A stretch of 64,000 nucleotides of DNA, from assembly GCA_016709385.1 (NCBI GenBank), contig JADJMW010000011.1, positions 191,869-255,868 on the forward strand, in the 5' to 3' direction. Position numbers and translations under genes: made by a program. Of this stretch, positions 26,981 to 35,904 are shown one piece after another. Within the stretch, counting starts at the first letter, position 1. Each line of letters begins with the position of its first letter. This DNA is from Candidatus Rubrivivax defluviihabitans (lineage in GTDB: Bacteria > Pseudomonadota > Gammaproteobacteria > Burkholderiales > Burkholderiaceae_C). Under the pieces are notes generated by a model. It made no database searches, was not told the origin of the DNA, and worked only from the letters and a program-made list of their open reading frames with translations.

Positions 26981-28230
26981 ATGCGCGTCTGGCGGCCGTG
27001 ACGCAATGGTGGCCCTGGCGCCGCGGCGCGCGCGAAGACGCCGGCCCGCTGCCGGTGCGCGACAACATCGAGATCGGCGGCAGCCGGCCGGTGCGGCTGT
27101 CGGCTTTCGACCAGCCGTTGGTGGCGGTGGTGGGTGTGCTCGTGCTGCTGGGCGTGGTGATGGTCTATTCGGCATCGGTGGCGCTGCCCGACAACCCCAA
27201 GTTCGCCAACTACACGCAGACCTTCTTCCTGCAGCGCCACCTGCTGGCGCTGGCCGTCGCCTTCGTGGCCGCGCTGCTGGCGGTTCAGGTGCCGATGTCG
27301 GTGTGGGAGAAGCAGGCACCGTGGATCTTCGTCGTCTCGCTGATCCTGCTCGTGCTGGTGCTGGTGCCCTTCATCGGCAAGGTGGTGAACTTCTCGCGTC
27401 GCTGGATCCCGCTCGGCTTCATGAATTTCCAGCCCAGCGAGCTGGCCAAGCTGGCGGTGGCGCTGTACGCAGCCAACTACATGGTGCGGCGCATGGACGC
27501 GCGCGAGAATTTCTTCCGCGCCGTCACGCCCATGGTGGTGGCGGTGGCCTTCGTCGGCCTGCTGCTGCTGCGCCAGCCCGACATGGGCGCCTTCATCGTC
27601 ATCGCCACCATCGCCATGGGCATCCTGTTCCTGGGTGGCGTGAATGCGCGCATGTTCTTCCTGATCGCGCTGGTGCTGATCGCCACCTTCGCGCTCATCA
27701 TCGCCTTCGACGACCTGCGCCGCGAGCGCATCCTGGCCTACCTGGACCCCTGGAATCCGAAATATGCGCAGGGCAAGGGCTACCAGCTCACGCATTCGCT
27801 CATCGCTCTGGGCCGCGGCGAGATCTTCGGCCAGGGCCTCGGCGCCAGCGTGGAGAAGCTGCACTACCTGCCCGAGGCGCACACCGACTTCCTGCTCGCC
27901 GTGATCGGTGAAGAGCTGGGTTTCGTCGGCGTGGCCGCCGTCATCGTGCTCTTCTTCTGGCTCACGCGGCGGCTGTTCACCATCGGCCGCCAGGCCATCG
28001 CGCTGGACCGCGTCTTCGCCGGCCTGCTGTGCCAGGGCATCGGCGTGTGGATCGGCTTCCAGGCCTTCATCAACATGGGCGTGAACCTGGGCGTGCTGCC
28101 GACGAAGGGCCTGACGCTGCCGCTGATGAGCTATGGCGGCAGCGCGATCCTGATGAACCTGGTGGCCTTGGCGCTCGTGCTTCGCGTCGACATAGAGAAC
28201 AGAGCACTCATGCGCGGAGGCCGTGCATGA
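26977..28230 (+). CDS. ftsW: Septal peptidoglycan polymerase FtsW
   Basis: 417 residues, SEDS family with about ten membrane helices. Landmarks are VMVYSASVALP, RRWIPLGFMNFQPSELAKLA, LLLLRQPDMGAFIVI, the catalytic-Asp loop YLPEAHTDFLLAVIGEELGF and LPLMSYGGSAILMN near the C-terminus. It polymerises lipid II into septal glycan strands with FtsI. The N-terminal extension of about 35 cytoplasmic residues is normal for Burkholderiales. Overlaps murD upstream and murG downstream. Confidence 0.95.
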   Translation: MNARLAAVTQWWPWRRGAREDAGPLPVRDNIEIGGSRPVRLSAFDQPLVAVVGVLVLLGVVMVYSASVALPDNPKFANYTQTFFLQRHLLALAVAFVAALLAVQVPMSVWEKQAPWIFVVSLILLVLVLVPFIGKVVNFSRRWIPLGFMNFQPSELAKLAVALYAANYMVRRMDARENFFRAVTPMVVAVAFVGLLLLRQPDMGAFIVIATIAMGILFLGGVNARMFFLIALVLIATFALIIAFDDLRRERILAYLDPWNPKYAQGKGYQLTHSLIALGRGEIFGQGLGASVEKLHYLPEAHTDFLLAVIGEELGFVGVAAVIVLFFWLTRRLFTIGRQAIALDRVFAGLLCQGIGVWIGFQAFINMGVNLGVLPTKGLTLPLMSYGGSAILMNLVALALVLRVDIENRALMRGGRA

Positions 28231-29299
28231 GCCATCTGGTCATCATGGCGGCCGGCACCGGCGGTCACATCGTTCCGGGCCTGGCCGTGGCGCGCGAGAT
28301 GCAGGGCCGCGGCTGGAGCATCAGCTGGCTGGGCACCACGCACGGCATGGAAAACCGGCTCGTGCCACCGGCCGGCATCCCGCTGGACACGATCGGCTTC
28401 TCCGGCCTGCGCGGCAAGGGCCTGGTGCACACGCTCACCGGCGGCCTGCGCCTGCTCAAGGCCTTCTGGGACTGCCTGCAGCACCTGCGCCGCCGCGGTG
28501 CCGACGCGGTGCTGGGCATGGGCGGCTATGTTTGTTTTCCGGGCGGCATGATGGCCGCGCTGCTGGGCAAGCCCCTCGTGCTGGTGAATGCCGACGCGGC
28601 ACTGCTGATGAGCAACCAGGCGCTGCTGCCAGTGGCCGACCGCGTGGCCTTCGGTTTCAGCGGCGAGGCCGCGGCGAAGACGAAAAACGCCGTCGTCACC
28701 GGCAACCCGGTGCGCAGCGAGATCGAGGGCCTGCCCGAGCCGGCGTCGCGCTACGCCGGACGCAACGGCCCGCTGCGCCTGCTGGTGGTGGGCGGCAGCC
28801 TGGGTGCACAGGTGCTCAACCGAACCCTGCCGCAGGCGCTGGCACTGCTGACACCGGCCGAGCGACCGCAGGTCACGCACCAGACCGGCGCGACCGAAGC
28901 CGAAGCCGTGCGCGCGGCCTATGCGCAGGCCGGCATCACGGCCGAGGTGCTGCCCTTCATCGAGGACATGCCGCAACGGCTGGCGGCCTGCGACCTGATG
29001 GTCTGCCGCGCCGGCGCCATCACCGTGAGCGAACTTTGCGCCGCCGGCGTGCCGGCGATCCTGGTGCCGCTGGTCGTGAGCACCACCGCCCATCAGCGCG
29101 ACAACGCGGCCTGGATGGCCGCCCAGGGTGCGGCGGTGCACCTGCCGCAGGGTGAACTGACGGCGCCAAGTTGGCCGAAACGCTGCGCGGTCTGGACCGC
29201 GCCGCGCTGCTGGCCATGGCCCAGCGGGCGCGGGCGCTGGCGCGACCGCAGGCCGCGGCGCGCGTGGCCGACGAGATCGAAAGACTGGTCCGCGCATGA
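28227..29299 (+). CDS. murG: Lipid II synthase MurG (one-base frameshift near the C-terminus)
   Basis: GT28 glycosyltransferase that adds GlcNAc to lipid I. Motifs are MAAGTGGHIVPGLAVAREMQ (glycine-rich loop), LGMGGYVCFPGG, LVVGGSLGAQVLNRTLP, and the nucleotide-sugar site CRAGAITVSELCAAGVPAIL. After HLPQGELTAP the frame breaks at about 29166-29168. The family C-terminus (KLAETLRGLDRAALLAMAQR ... DEIERLVRA) continues in the next frame to a TGA at 29297-29299. The 1073-nt span is one base short of a codon multiple, so one base, probably a C, is missing. The corrected length is about 357 residues. The stop overlaps the murC ATG, as expected for an intact gene. Confidence 0.92.
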
Positions 29300-30696
29300 A
29301 ACACGCCATCAAGCACATCCACTTCGTCGGCGTGGGCGGCGCCGGCATGAGCGCCATCGCCGAGATCGTGCACGGGCTGGGCTATCGCGTCTCGGGTTCC
29401 GACCAGGTCGACAGCCACGTGACGCGCCGTCTGGCCGGCCTGGGCGTGCAGGTCTTCATCGGCCACGCCGCCGCGCACATGGCCGGCGCGCGGGTCGTCG
29501 TCACTTCCACCGCCGTGGCGGCCGACAATCCCGAGGTGCTGGCCGCGCGCGCGCAGCGCATCCCGGTGGTGCCGCGCGCGGTGCTGCTGGCCGAGCTGCT
29601 GCGCCTGAAGCAGGGCATCGCCATCGCCGGCACGCATGGCAAGACCACCACCACCTCGCTGGTGGCCAGCGTGCTGGCCGAAGCCGGCCTGGACCCCACC
29701 TTCGTCATCGGCGGCGAGCTGGCGGCCACGCGGAGCAATGCGCGCCTGGGCACCGGCGAGCACATCGTCGTCGAGGCCGACGAAAGTGACGCCTCCTTCC
29801 TGCACCTGAACCCGGTGATCGCCGTCGTGACCAATATCGACGCCGACCACATGGAAACCTACGGCCACGACCTGCAGCGGCTGCACGGTGCCTTCGTCGA
29901 CTTCCTGCACCGGCTGCCTTTCTACGGCCGTGCCGTGCTGTGCAGCGACGACGCCGGCGTGCGCGCCGTGCTGCCGCGCATCGAACGCCCCGTCACCACC
30001 TACGGCCTGGACAACGCTGCCGACCTGCGCGCGCTGCAGGTGCAGGCGCTGGAAGGCGGGCGCATGCAGTTCGTCGCCCAGCGCGCCGGCGCGCCCGACC
30101 TGCCGCTCATGCTGAACCTGGCCGGCGTGCACAACGTGCGCAATGCGCTGGCCGCGCTGGCGGTGGCCGGCGAACTGGAACTGCCCGACGCCGCCGTGCA
30201 GCGTGCGCTGGCCGGCTTTGCCGGCGTGGGGCGCCGCTTCGAGCGCCACGGCGACGTGCCTGCGCAGGGCGGCGGCCGCTTCACGCTGGTCGACGACTAC
30301 GGTCACCACCCGGTGGAGATGGCCGCCGTGCTGGCCGCCGCGCGCGGTGCCTTCCCCGGCCGGCGCCTGGTGCTGGCCTTCCAGCCGCACCGCTACACCC
30401 GCACACGCGACTGCTTCGCCGATTTCGTGGCCGTGCTGCAGCGCTTCGACGCCGTGCTGCTGACCGAGGTCTATGCCGCGGGCGAGGCACCGATCCCCGG
30501 CGCCGACGGCCGCACGCTGGCGCAGGCGCTGCGTGCGGCCGGCCGCGCCGACGTGGTCTTCGTCGACGACCTGGCGGCGTTGCCGCAAGCCATTCGCGAT
30601 ACCGCACGCGATGGCGACGTCGTCATCACCCTGGGCGCCGGCTCCATCGGCGGCGTGCCCGGGCAGTTGCGGCCGATGGCTCGGGAGGCGCGATGA
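29296..30696 (+). CDS. murC: UDP-MurNAc L-alanine ligase MurC
   Basis: 466 residues. First Mur ligase; it joins L-Ala to UDP-MurNAc. Motifs are HFVGVGGAGMSAIAEIVHGL, the ATP-binding AIAGTHGKTTTTSLVASVL, VEADESDASFLHLNP, NIDADHMETYG and VDDYGHHPVEMAAVL in the C-terminal domain. It follows murG (ATGA overlap) and overlaps ddl. There is no murB in between, as is usual for Burkholderiales dcw clusters. Confidence 0.95.
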   Translation: MKHAIKHIHFVGVGGAGMSAIAEIVHGLGYRVSGSDQVDSHVTRRLAGLGVQVFIGHAAAHMAGARVVVTSTAVAADNPEVLAARAQRIPVVPRAVLLAELLRLKQGIAIAGTHGKTTTTSLVASVLAEAGLDPTFVIGGELAATRSNARLGTGEHIVVEADESDASFLHLNPVIAVVTNIDADHMETYGHDLQRLHGAFVDFLHRLPFYGRAVLCSDDAGVRAVLPRIERPVTTYGLDNAADLRALQVQALEGGRMQFVAQRAGAPDLPLMLNLAGVHNVRNALAALAVAGELELPDAAVQRALAGFAGVGRRFERHGDVPAQGGGRFTLVDDYGHHPVEMAAVLAAARGAFPGRRLVLAFQPHRYTRTRDCFADFVAVLQRFDAVLLTEVYAAGEAPIPGADGRTLAQALRAAGRADVVFVDDLAALPQAIRDTARDGDVVITLGAGSIGGVPGQLRPMAREAR

Positions 30697-31655
30697 AGAC
30701 CGATGCCGGTTCGCTGGGCAAGGTGGCCGTGCTGATGGGCGGCAGCAGCGCCGAACGCGAGGTCTCGCTGATGTCGGGCCGCGGCGTGCTGGCGGCGCTG
30801 CGCTCGCTGGGCGTGGACGCGCACGCCTTCGACCCCGCCGAGCGTGAACTCGGCGAGCTGAAGCGCGAAGGCTTCGTGCGTGCCTTCATCGCGCTGCACG
30901 GCCGACACGGCGAGGACGGCACCGTGCAGGGTGCGCTGGAACTGCTGGGCATCCCCTACACCGGCAGCGGCGTGATGGCCAGCGCCATGGCCATGGACAA
31001 GGTGATGACCAAGCGCGTGTGGGCCGCCGAGGGCCTGCCCACGCCGGCCTGGGTCTGGTTGTCGCCCGAGCAGCAGTCGCGCGCGGACGTGGTGGCCGTG
31101 CCCGATACGCTGGGGCTGCCGCTGATCGTCAAGCCGCCGCGCGAGGGCTCGTCCATCGGCATCACCAAGGTCGTGGGCTATTCGCAGATGCAGGACGCCG
31201 TGGCCCTGGCGGCCCGCTACGACGCCGACGTGCTGTGCGAGCAATTCATCGAAGGCATCGAGCTCACCTGCCCGGTGCTGGGCCAGGGCGCCACGGCGCG
31301 GGCGCTGCCGGTGATCCGTATCGACGCTCCCGGCGGCAACTACGATTTCGAGCATAAATATTTCAGCGACGACACCGGCTACCGCTGCCCGAGCGGCCTG
31401 AGCGCCGCCGACGAAGCCGAGGTGCAGCGCCTGACGCTGGCCGCCTACCGCGCGCTGGGCTGCCGCGGCTGGGGCCGCGCCGACCTGATGCAGCGCGCCA
31501 GCGACGGCGCCCTCTTCCTGCTGGAAATGAACACCAGCCCCGGCATGACCGGCCACTCGCTGGTGCCGATGTCGGCGCGTGCCGCCGGCCTGAGCTACGA
31601 GCAGCTCTGCCTGCACCTGCTGCAGCACGCGAGCCTGGACTCGCAACGCGGCTGA
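30693..31655 (+). CDS. ddl: D-alanine-D-alanine ligase
   Basis: 320 residues, ATP-grasp fold. It makes the D-Ala-D-Ala used by MurF. Landmarks are LMGGSSAEREVSLMSGRGVL, ALHGRHGEDGTVQGALELLG, GIPYTGSGVMASAMAMDK, PLIVKPPREGSSIGITKV and the Mg-binding FLLEMNTSPGMTGHSLVPMS. The ATG overlaps the murC stop. The position between murC and ftsQ is that of ddlB in proteobacteria. Confidence 0.94.
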   Translation: MKTDAGSLGKVAVLMGGSSAEREVSLMSGRGVLAALRSLGVDAHAFDPAERELGELKREGFVRAFIALHGRHGEDGTVQGALELLGIPYTGSGVMASAMAMDKVMTKRVWAAEGLPTPAWVWLSPEQQSRADVVAVPDTLGLPLIVKPPREGSSIGITKVVGYSQMQDAVALAARYDADVLCEQFIEGIELTCPVLGQGATARALPVIRIDAPGGNYDFEHKYFSDDTGYRCPSGLSAADEAEVQRLTLAAYRALGCRGWGRADLMQRASDGALFLLEMNTSPGMTGHSLVPMSARAAGLSYEQLCLHLLQHASLDSQRG

Positions 31656-31665
31656 GTCCCTCGCC

Positions 31666-32541
31666 ATGAGCACGTCCACCACCACCCTCTCGCTGCCGCA
31701 GCGCCGGGCCCGACCCGCGAGGCCGGGGCGTGCGGCGCGCGTCGAGCTGCCGCTGGACGTGCGGCTGATGAACGGCGTGGCCACCGCGGTCTTCGCGCTG
31801 GCCGGTGCGGGGGTGCTGGCGGCAGGCGTGGCCTGGCTGATGCGCAGCCCCGTGTTTCCCATCCGCAGCATCCAGCTCGATGGCGACCTGGCGCGCAACA
31901 GCGTGCCCACCATCCGCGCCAACGCGGCACCGCGTCTGGCCGGCAATTTCTTCAGCGTCGACCTGCAGGACGGCCGCGCCGCCTTCGAGTCGGTGCCCTG
32001 GGTACGACGCGCCGTGGTGCGCCGCATCTGGCCCGACCGCTTGACGGTGCAACTGGAGGAACACCGTGCGGCCGCGTTGTGGGAAGGCGCCGAGGCCGAC
32101 CGCAATGCCGACCGCCTGGTCAACGTCCAGGGCGAGGTCTTCGAGGCCAACGTCGGCGACGTGGAGGACGAACGCCTGCCCAGCCTGGCCGGGCCCGAAG
32201 GCAGTGCGGCCCGCATGCTTTCGCTGTACCAGCGCGTGCAACCGGCGTTCGCGCGGCTGGAGCTCAACGTCGAACGACTGCACCTGTCGGGCCGCGGCTC
32301 GTGGCGCGCCGAACTGGACACCGGCGCCACGGTGGAGCTCGGCCGCGGCAGTGAAGACGAGATCGTGGCGCGCACCGAGCGCTTCGTGCGCACGCTCACC
32401 CAGGTCACCGCACGCTGGCAGCAGCCGCTGGAATATGCCGACTTGCGCCACGCCGAAGCTTATGCGGTGCGCCTGCGCGGCGTGAGCACCACCCCCCCAC
32501 CCGCAGGCGGCACGGCGCCGCGTGTGGCCAAGACAAACTGA
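31666..32541 (+). CDS. ftsQ: Cell division protein FtsQ
   Basis: 291 residues, bitopic divisome protein. A basic cytoplasmic N-terminus (about 1-40) is followed by one membrane helix (VFALAGAGVLAAGVAWLM). The periplasmic POTRA domain begins FPIRSIQLDGDLARNSVPTI, and the beta domain contains PWVRRAVVRRIWPDRLTVQL, typical of FtsQ/DivIB. It recruits FtsL-FtsB. Ten bases separate it from ddl and 25 from ftsA. Confidence 0.93.
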   Translation: MSTSTTTLSLPQRRARPARPGRAARVELPLDVRLMNGVATAVFALAGAGVLAAGVAWLMRSPVFPIRSIQLDGDLARNSVPTIRANAAPRLAGNFFSVDLQDGRAAFESVPWVRRAVVRRIWPDRLTVQLEEHRAAALWEGAEADRNADRLVNVQGEVFEANVGDVEDERLPSLAGPEGSAARMLSLYQRVQPAFARLELNVERLHLSGRGSWRAELDTGATVELGRGSEDEIVARTERFVRTLTQVTARWQQPLEYADLRHAEAYAVRLRGVSTTPPPAGGTAPRVAKTN

Positions 32542-32566
32542 GCGCACAGGCTCAAAGGAACAGCGC

Positions 32567-33799
32567 ATGGCCAAGGAATACAAGGACATGGTCTTCGGCC
32601 TGGACATCGGCACCGCCAAGGTCATGGTGGTGGCGGCCGAGGTCATGGACAACGGCCAGCTGCGCGTGGCCGGCCTGGGCGTGGCGCCCACGCACGGCCT
32701 GAAGCGCGGCGTGGTGGTCAACATCGACGCCACCGTGCAGAGCATCCAGCAGGCGCTGAAGGAGGCCGAGATGATGGCCGCCTGCAAGATCGACCGTGTC
32801 TACACCGGCATCACCGGCAGCCACATCCGCGGCCAGAACAGCACCGGCATGGTCATCGTGCGCGACAACCGCGAGGTCACGCCGGTGGACGTGGCGCGCG
32901 TGGTGGAAACGGCCAAGGCCATCAATATCCCCAACGACCAGCGGCTGCTGCTGGTGGAGCCGCAGGAATTCGTCATCGACGGCCACGAGGTGAAGGAACC
33001 CATCGGCATGAGCGGCAGCCGGCTCGAGGTGAAGGTGCACATCGTCACCGGCGCGCAGAGCGCGGCCGAGAACATCCTGAAGTGCGTGCGCCGCTGCGGC
33101 CTGGAGGTGGAGCGCCTGGTGCTCAACCCCAGCGCCAGCGCCGCCGCGGTGCTGACCGACGACGAGAAGAGCCTGGGCGTGGCCGTGGTCGACATCGGCG
33201 CCGGCACCACCGACGTGCAGATCTACACCGACGGCAGCGTGCGCCACACGGCGGTGATCCCGATCGCCGGCGACCTGATCACCAGCGACATCGCGATGGC
33301 GCTGCGCACGCCGACCAAAGACGCCGAGGAGATCAAGGTCGAGCACGGCGTGGCCAAGCAGTTGCTGGCGGATCCTGCCGAGCAGGTCGAGGTGCCGGGC
33401 CTGGGCGACCGCGCGCCGCGCCTGCTGAGCCGCCAGGCGCTGTCCGGCGTGATCGAGCCGCGCGTGGAGGAGATCTTCTCGCTGGTGCACCAGGTCATCC
33501 GCGAGAGCGGCTTACGAAGAGCTGCTGTCCAGCGGCATCGTGCTCACCGGCGGCAGCGCCGTGATGCCGGGCATGGTGGAACTGGGCGAGGACATCTTCC
33601 TGAAACCCGTGCGCAAGGGCCTGCCGCTGTACCACGGCGCGCTCTACGACATGGTGGCCAATCCGCGCAGCGCCACCGTGATGGGCCTGCTGGAGGAGGC
33701 GCGCCTGGCGCGGGCGCGGGGGCATCGCGCGGCGGCGCAGGCGGGTTCGGTGAAGAACCTGGTCGGCCGCGCCAAGGACTGGTTTCTCGGCAATTTTGA
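32567..33799 (+). CDS. ftsA: Cell division protein FtsA (two compensating indels as read)
   Basis: Actin-like protein that tethers FtsZ to the membrane. Motifs are MVFGLDIGTAKVMVVAAEV (phosphate 1), HIRGQNSTGM, VVDIGAGTTDVQIYTDGSV (phosphate 2), and VLTGGSAVMPGMVELGEDIF (adenosine). After LVHQVIRESG the frame is lost: one extra T at 33511-33512 turns the expected GGC TAC GAA into GGC TTA CGA. The correct frame then runs to KDWFLGNF, where one T appears missing from 33794-33797. Correcting both gives the family-typical 410 residues ending at the TGA 33797-33799; without the second, translation would run on to 33914. AAAGGA lies 7 bases before the ATG. The membrane-targeting C-terminus is intact after correction. 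Confidence 0.92.
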   Translation: MAKEYKDMVFGLDIGTAKVMVVAAEVMDNGQLRVAGLGVAPTHGLKRGVVVNIDATVQSIQQALKEAEMMAACKIDRVYTGITGSHIRGQNSTGMVIVRDNREVTPVDVARVVETAKAINIPNDQRLLLVEPQEFVIDGHEVKEPIGMSGSRLEVKVHIVTGAQSAAENILKCVRRCGLEVERLVLNPSASAAAVLTDDEKSLGVAVVDIGAGTTDVQIYTDGSVRHTAVIPIAGDLITSDIAMALRTPTKDAEEIKVEHGVAKQLLADPAEQVEVPGLGDRAPRLLSRQALSGVIEPRVEEIFSLVHQVIRESGLRRAAVQRHRAHRRQRRDAGHGGTGRGHLPETRAQGPAAVPRRALRHGGQSAQRHRDGPAGGGAPGAGAGASRGGAGGFGEEPGRPRQGLVSRQF

Positions 33800-33898
33800 A
33801 CCCATGAAGAACTTGACTTTTCAAGCGAGGGGCTCGCCACGAAGCCCCATTTCCACGGCAACTTGTTTGGCAACTGCAACTTTTTCCAGGAGGCTCAC

Positions 33899-35155
33899 AT
33901 GCCCATCGAAATGATCGAAGAGTTCGACCAAGGCACGCAGATCAAGGTCATCGGCGTCGGCGGCGGCGGCGGCAACGCCGTCGAGCACATGATCAACCAA
34001 GGCGTGCAGGGCGTGGAGTTCATCTGCGCCAATACCGACGCCCAGGCCCTGCACCGCAGCAGCGCCGGCACGCTGGTGCAGCTGGGCCAGACCGGCCTGG
34101 GCGCCGGCAGCAAGCCCGACAAGGGCCGCGAGTCGGCGCAGGAGGCGGTGGAGCGCATCAAGGAAAGCATCGCCGGCGCGCACATGCTGTTCATCACCGC
34201 CGGCATGGGCGGCGGCACCGGCACCGGCGCGGCGCCGGTGATCGCACGCGCGGCCAAGGAGATGGGCATCCTGACCGTGGGCGTGGTCACCAAGCCCTTC
34301 GAATTCGAGGGCCGCAAGCGCGGCAAGCAGGCCGAGGACGGCGTGGCCGAGCTCGAAGCCAACGTCGACAGCCTGATCGTCGTGCTCAACGAGAAGCTGC
34401 TCGAGGTGATGGGCGACGACGTGACGCAGGAGCAGGCCTTCGCGCACGCCAACGACGTGCTGAAGAACGCCGTGGGCGGCATCAGCGACATCATCCACAT
34501 CCCGGGCCTGGTGAACGTCGACTTCGAGGACGTGAAGACGGTGATGAGCGAGCCCGGCAAGGCGATGATGGGCACCGCCACCGCCGGCGGCCCCGACCGC
34601 GCCACCAAGGCCGCCGACCTGGCGGTGGCCTGCCCGCTGCTGGAAGGCATCGACCTGAGCGGCGCGCGCGGCGTGCTGGTGCTGATCGCGGCGAGCAAGC
34701 AGACCTTCAAGCTGGCCGAGAGCCGCAACGCGATGAACACCATCCGCCGCTACGCCGCGGACGATGCGCACGTGATCTACGGCACCGCCTACGACGAAAG
34801 CCTGGGCGACCAGCTGCGCGTGACCGTCATCGCCACCGGCCTGAGCTCGGTGCGGAGGTCCGAAAGCCGCGACCCGCGCCACCACGCCGCGCCGCTGAGC
34901 GTGGTGCAGCAGCCGGTGCATGCGCTGCGCACCGGCACCGACAACCTGCCCATCCTGAGCCAGGTGGCGCAGCCGGCGCAAGCGGGTCCGGGCGGCAACG
35001 GCAGCGTGGCTGCGGCGCACGACTACACCGGGCTGAACACCCCCAGCGTCTGGCGCAGCGCGCGCGGCCAGGCGGCGGCCAAGGTCGACGCGCTGGCCAG
35101 CAACGGCATGGACGAGATCGAGATCCCGGCGTTCCTGCGCAAGCAGGCGGATTGA
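33899..35155 (+). CDS. ftsZ: Cell division protein FtsZ
   Basis: 418 residues, tubulin-like GTPase forming the Z-ring. Motifs are IKVIGVGGGGGNAVEHMI, the tubulin signature TAGMGGGTGTGAAPVIA, NVDSLIVVLNEKLLEV and the synergy region NTIRRYAADDAHVIYGTAYD. A variable linker (about 325-400) and the conserved C-terminal peptide EIEIPAFLRKQAD (FtsA/ZipA/MinC contact) follow. A strong AGGAGG (33888-33893) stands 5 bases from the ATG. The preceding gap of about 100 bases contains a GGGGCT/AGCCCC hairpin, so translation is set independently of ftsA. Confidence 0.96.
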   Translation: MPIEMIEEFDQGTQIKVIGVGGGGGNAVEHMINQGVQGVEFICANTDAQALHRSSAGTLVQLGQTGLGAGSKPDKGRESAQEAVERIKESIAGAHMLFITAGMGGGTGTGAAPVIARAAKEMGILTVGVVTKPFEFEGRKRGKQAEDGVAELEANVDSLIVVLNEKLLEVMGDDVTQEQAFAHANDVLKNAVGGISDIIHIPGLVNVDFEDVKTVMSEPGKAMMGTATAGGPDRATKAADLAVACPLLEGIDLSGARGVLVLIAASKQTFKLAESRNAMNTIRRYAADDAHVIYGTAYDESLGDQLRVTVIATGLSSVRRSESRDPRHHAAPLSVVQQPVHALRTGTDNLPILSQVAQPAQAGPGGNGSVAAAHDYTGLNTPSVWRSARGQAAAKVDALASNGMDEIEIPAFLRKQAD

Positions 35156-35159
35156 AGGG

Positions 35160-35194
35160 GCGGCGCCGGATGCGGTTCGCATTCCGTGCGCCGC
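35160..35194 (+). terminator. Long hairpin after ftsZ
   Basis: GCGGCGC and GCGCCGC form the outer 7-bp stem, and CGGATGCG with CGCATTCCG forms an inner stem around a GTT loop, starting 5 bases after the ftsZ stop. No T-run follows, so it may be a weak or factor-assisted terminator or an mRNA-stabilising end for the dcw transcript. Confidence 0.45.
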
Positions 35195-35377
35195 GCGCCA
35201 CAACGCCGTAGTGATTGACGCAACTCAACTCCGAAGTGGCGGCGCGTCCTAGTATTATTTACATGCGACTGCATGTTCGGTAAGCATGCGGGAGTAAGAG
35301 TGCCGGTTCTGGCGCGAGCGCAGATCCGGAAGGGCGAACAGTTTGGCTTTTTCAGGTAGTACAAGAAGGGGATAGTC

Positions 35378-35755
35378 ATGAAACGGACATTGGTTGCAAC
35401 AGTTGTTGCCTTGCTGTCGGTCTTCGGCGCGCAGACGGTCCTGGCCCAGGCGCCGGCAAAGACGCGGGCTCAGGTCACGGCCGAGTGTGATGCCGCCAAG
35501 AAGGCGGGCACCGTCGTGCAGGGCGAGTGCCAGTACGAAATGCCCACCAAGGCCGGGTCGACCAAGACTCGGGCTCAGGTGACGGCCGAGTGCGACGCCG
35601 CCAAGAAGGCGGGCACGGTGGTGGCGGGCGAATGCCAGTATGAAATGCCCACCAAGGCCACTTCGACCAAGACGCGCGAGCAGGTGAAGGCCGAGTGCGA
35701 GGCCTACAAGAAGGCCAAACCCGGCCAGCCCCTCCCGGCCGAATGCCAGATGTGA
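35378..35755 (+). CDS. Secreted Cys-rich tandem-repeat protein, DUF4148-like
   Basis: 125 residues. A signal peptide (about 1-24, ending TVLAQA) is followed by almost three copies of a 35-residue unit that starts KTRAQVTAECDAAKKAG and ends GECQYEMPTK. The third copy is degenerate and ends PLPAECQM. Each unit has two cysteines, so disulfide-stabilised hairpins in the periplasm are plausible. TRAQV-x-AE resembles the core of DUF4148 proteins common in Burkholderiales, usually present once or twice. Function is unknown. The preceding 220-base gap is more AT-rich than its surroundings; AAGGGG lies close before the ATG. Confidence 0.75.
   Translation: MKRTLVATVVALLSVFGAQTVLAQAPAKTRAQVTAECDAAKKAGTVVQGECQYEMPTKAGSTKTRAQVTAECDAAKKAGTVVAGECQYEMPTKATSTKTREQVKAECEAYKKAKPGQPLPAECQM
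35459..35752 (+). repeat. 105-bp tandem repeat inside the secreted protein gene
   Basis: Units at 35459-35563 and 35564-35668 are nearly identical at DNA level, and a partial, diverged unit spans 35669-35752. Their similarity suggests recent internal duplication of the 35-codon module. Confidence 0.85.
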
Positions 35756-35904
35756 GTTGGTACGCGGGGCGCCGAATGGCGTCTCGCGTGCATTGACGCT
35801 GGCCCGCCAAGGCAGAGCAAGGGCAGGAAGTCCGTCAGCACGTCAAAGGCACGGGCGGTCTTTCCTGTCGAGCCCGCATAGCGTGGGCCGGTGGGGAGAG
35901 GAAG

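Noticed and set aside
24167..27319. A 1050-codon open frame on the minus strand
   Set aside because: It runs antisense through murF, mraY and murD, which are unmistakable. Its composition (His/Arg/Gln/Gly-rich) is the usual shadow of high-GC coding DNA, and no family is recognisable.
33800..33914. A C-terminal extension of FtsA
   Set aside because: It arises only if the T-run at 33794-33797 is one base short; the normal family stop is then restored at 33797-33799.
35459..35752. CRISPR-like array
   Set aside because: The repeats are 105 bases, contiguous without spacers, and encode a periodic protein with a signal peptide.
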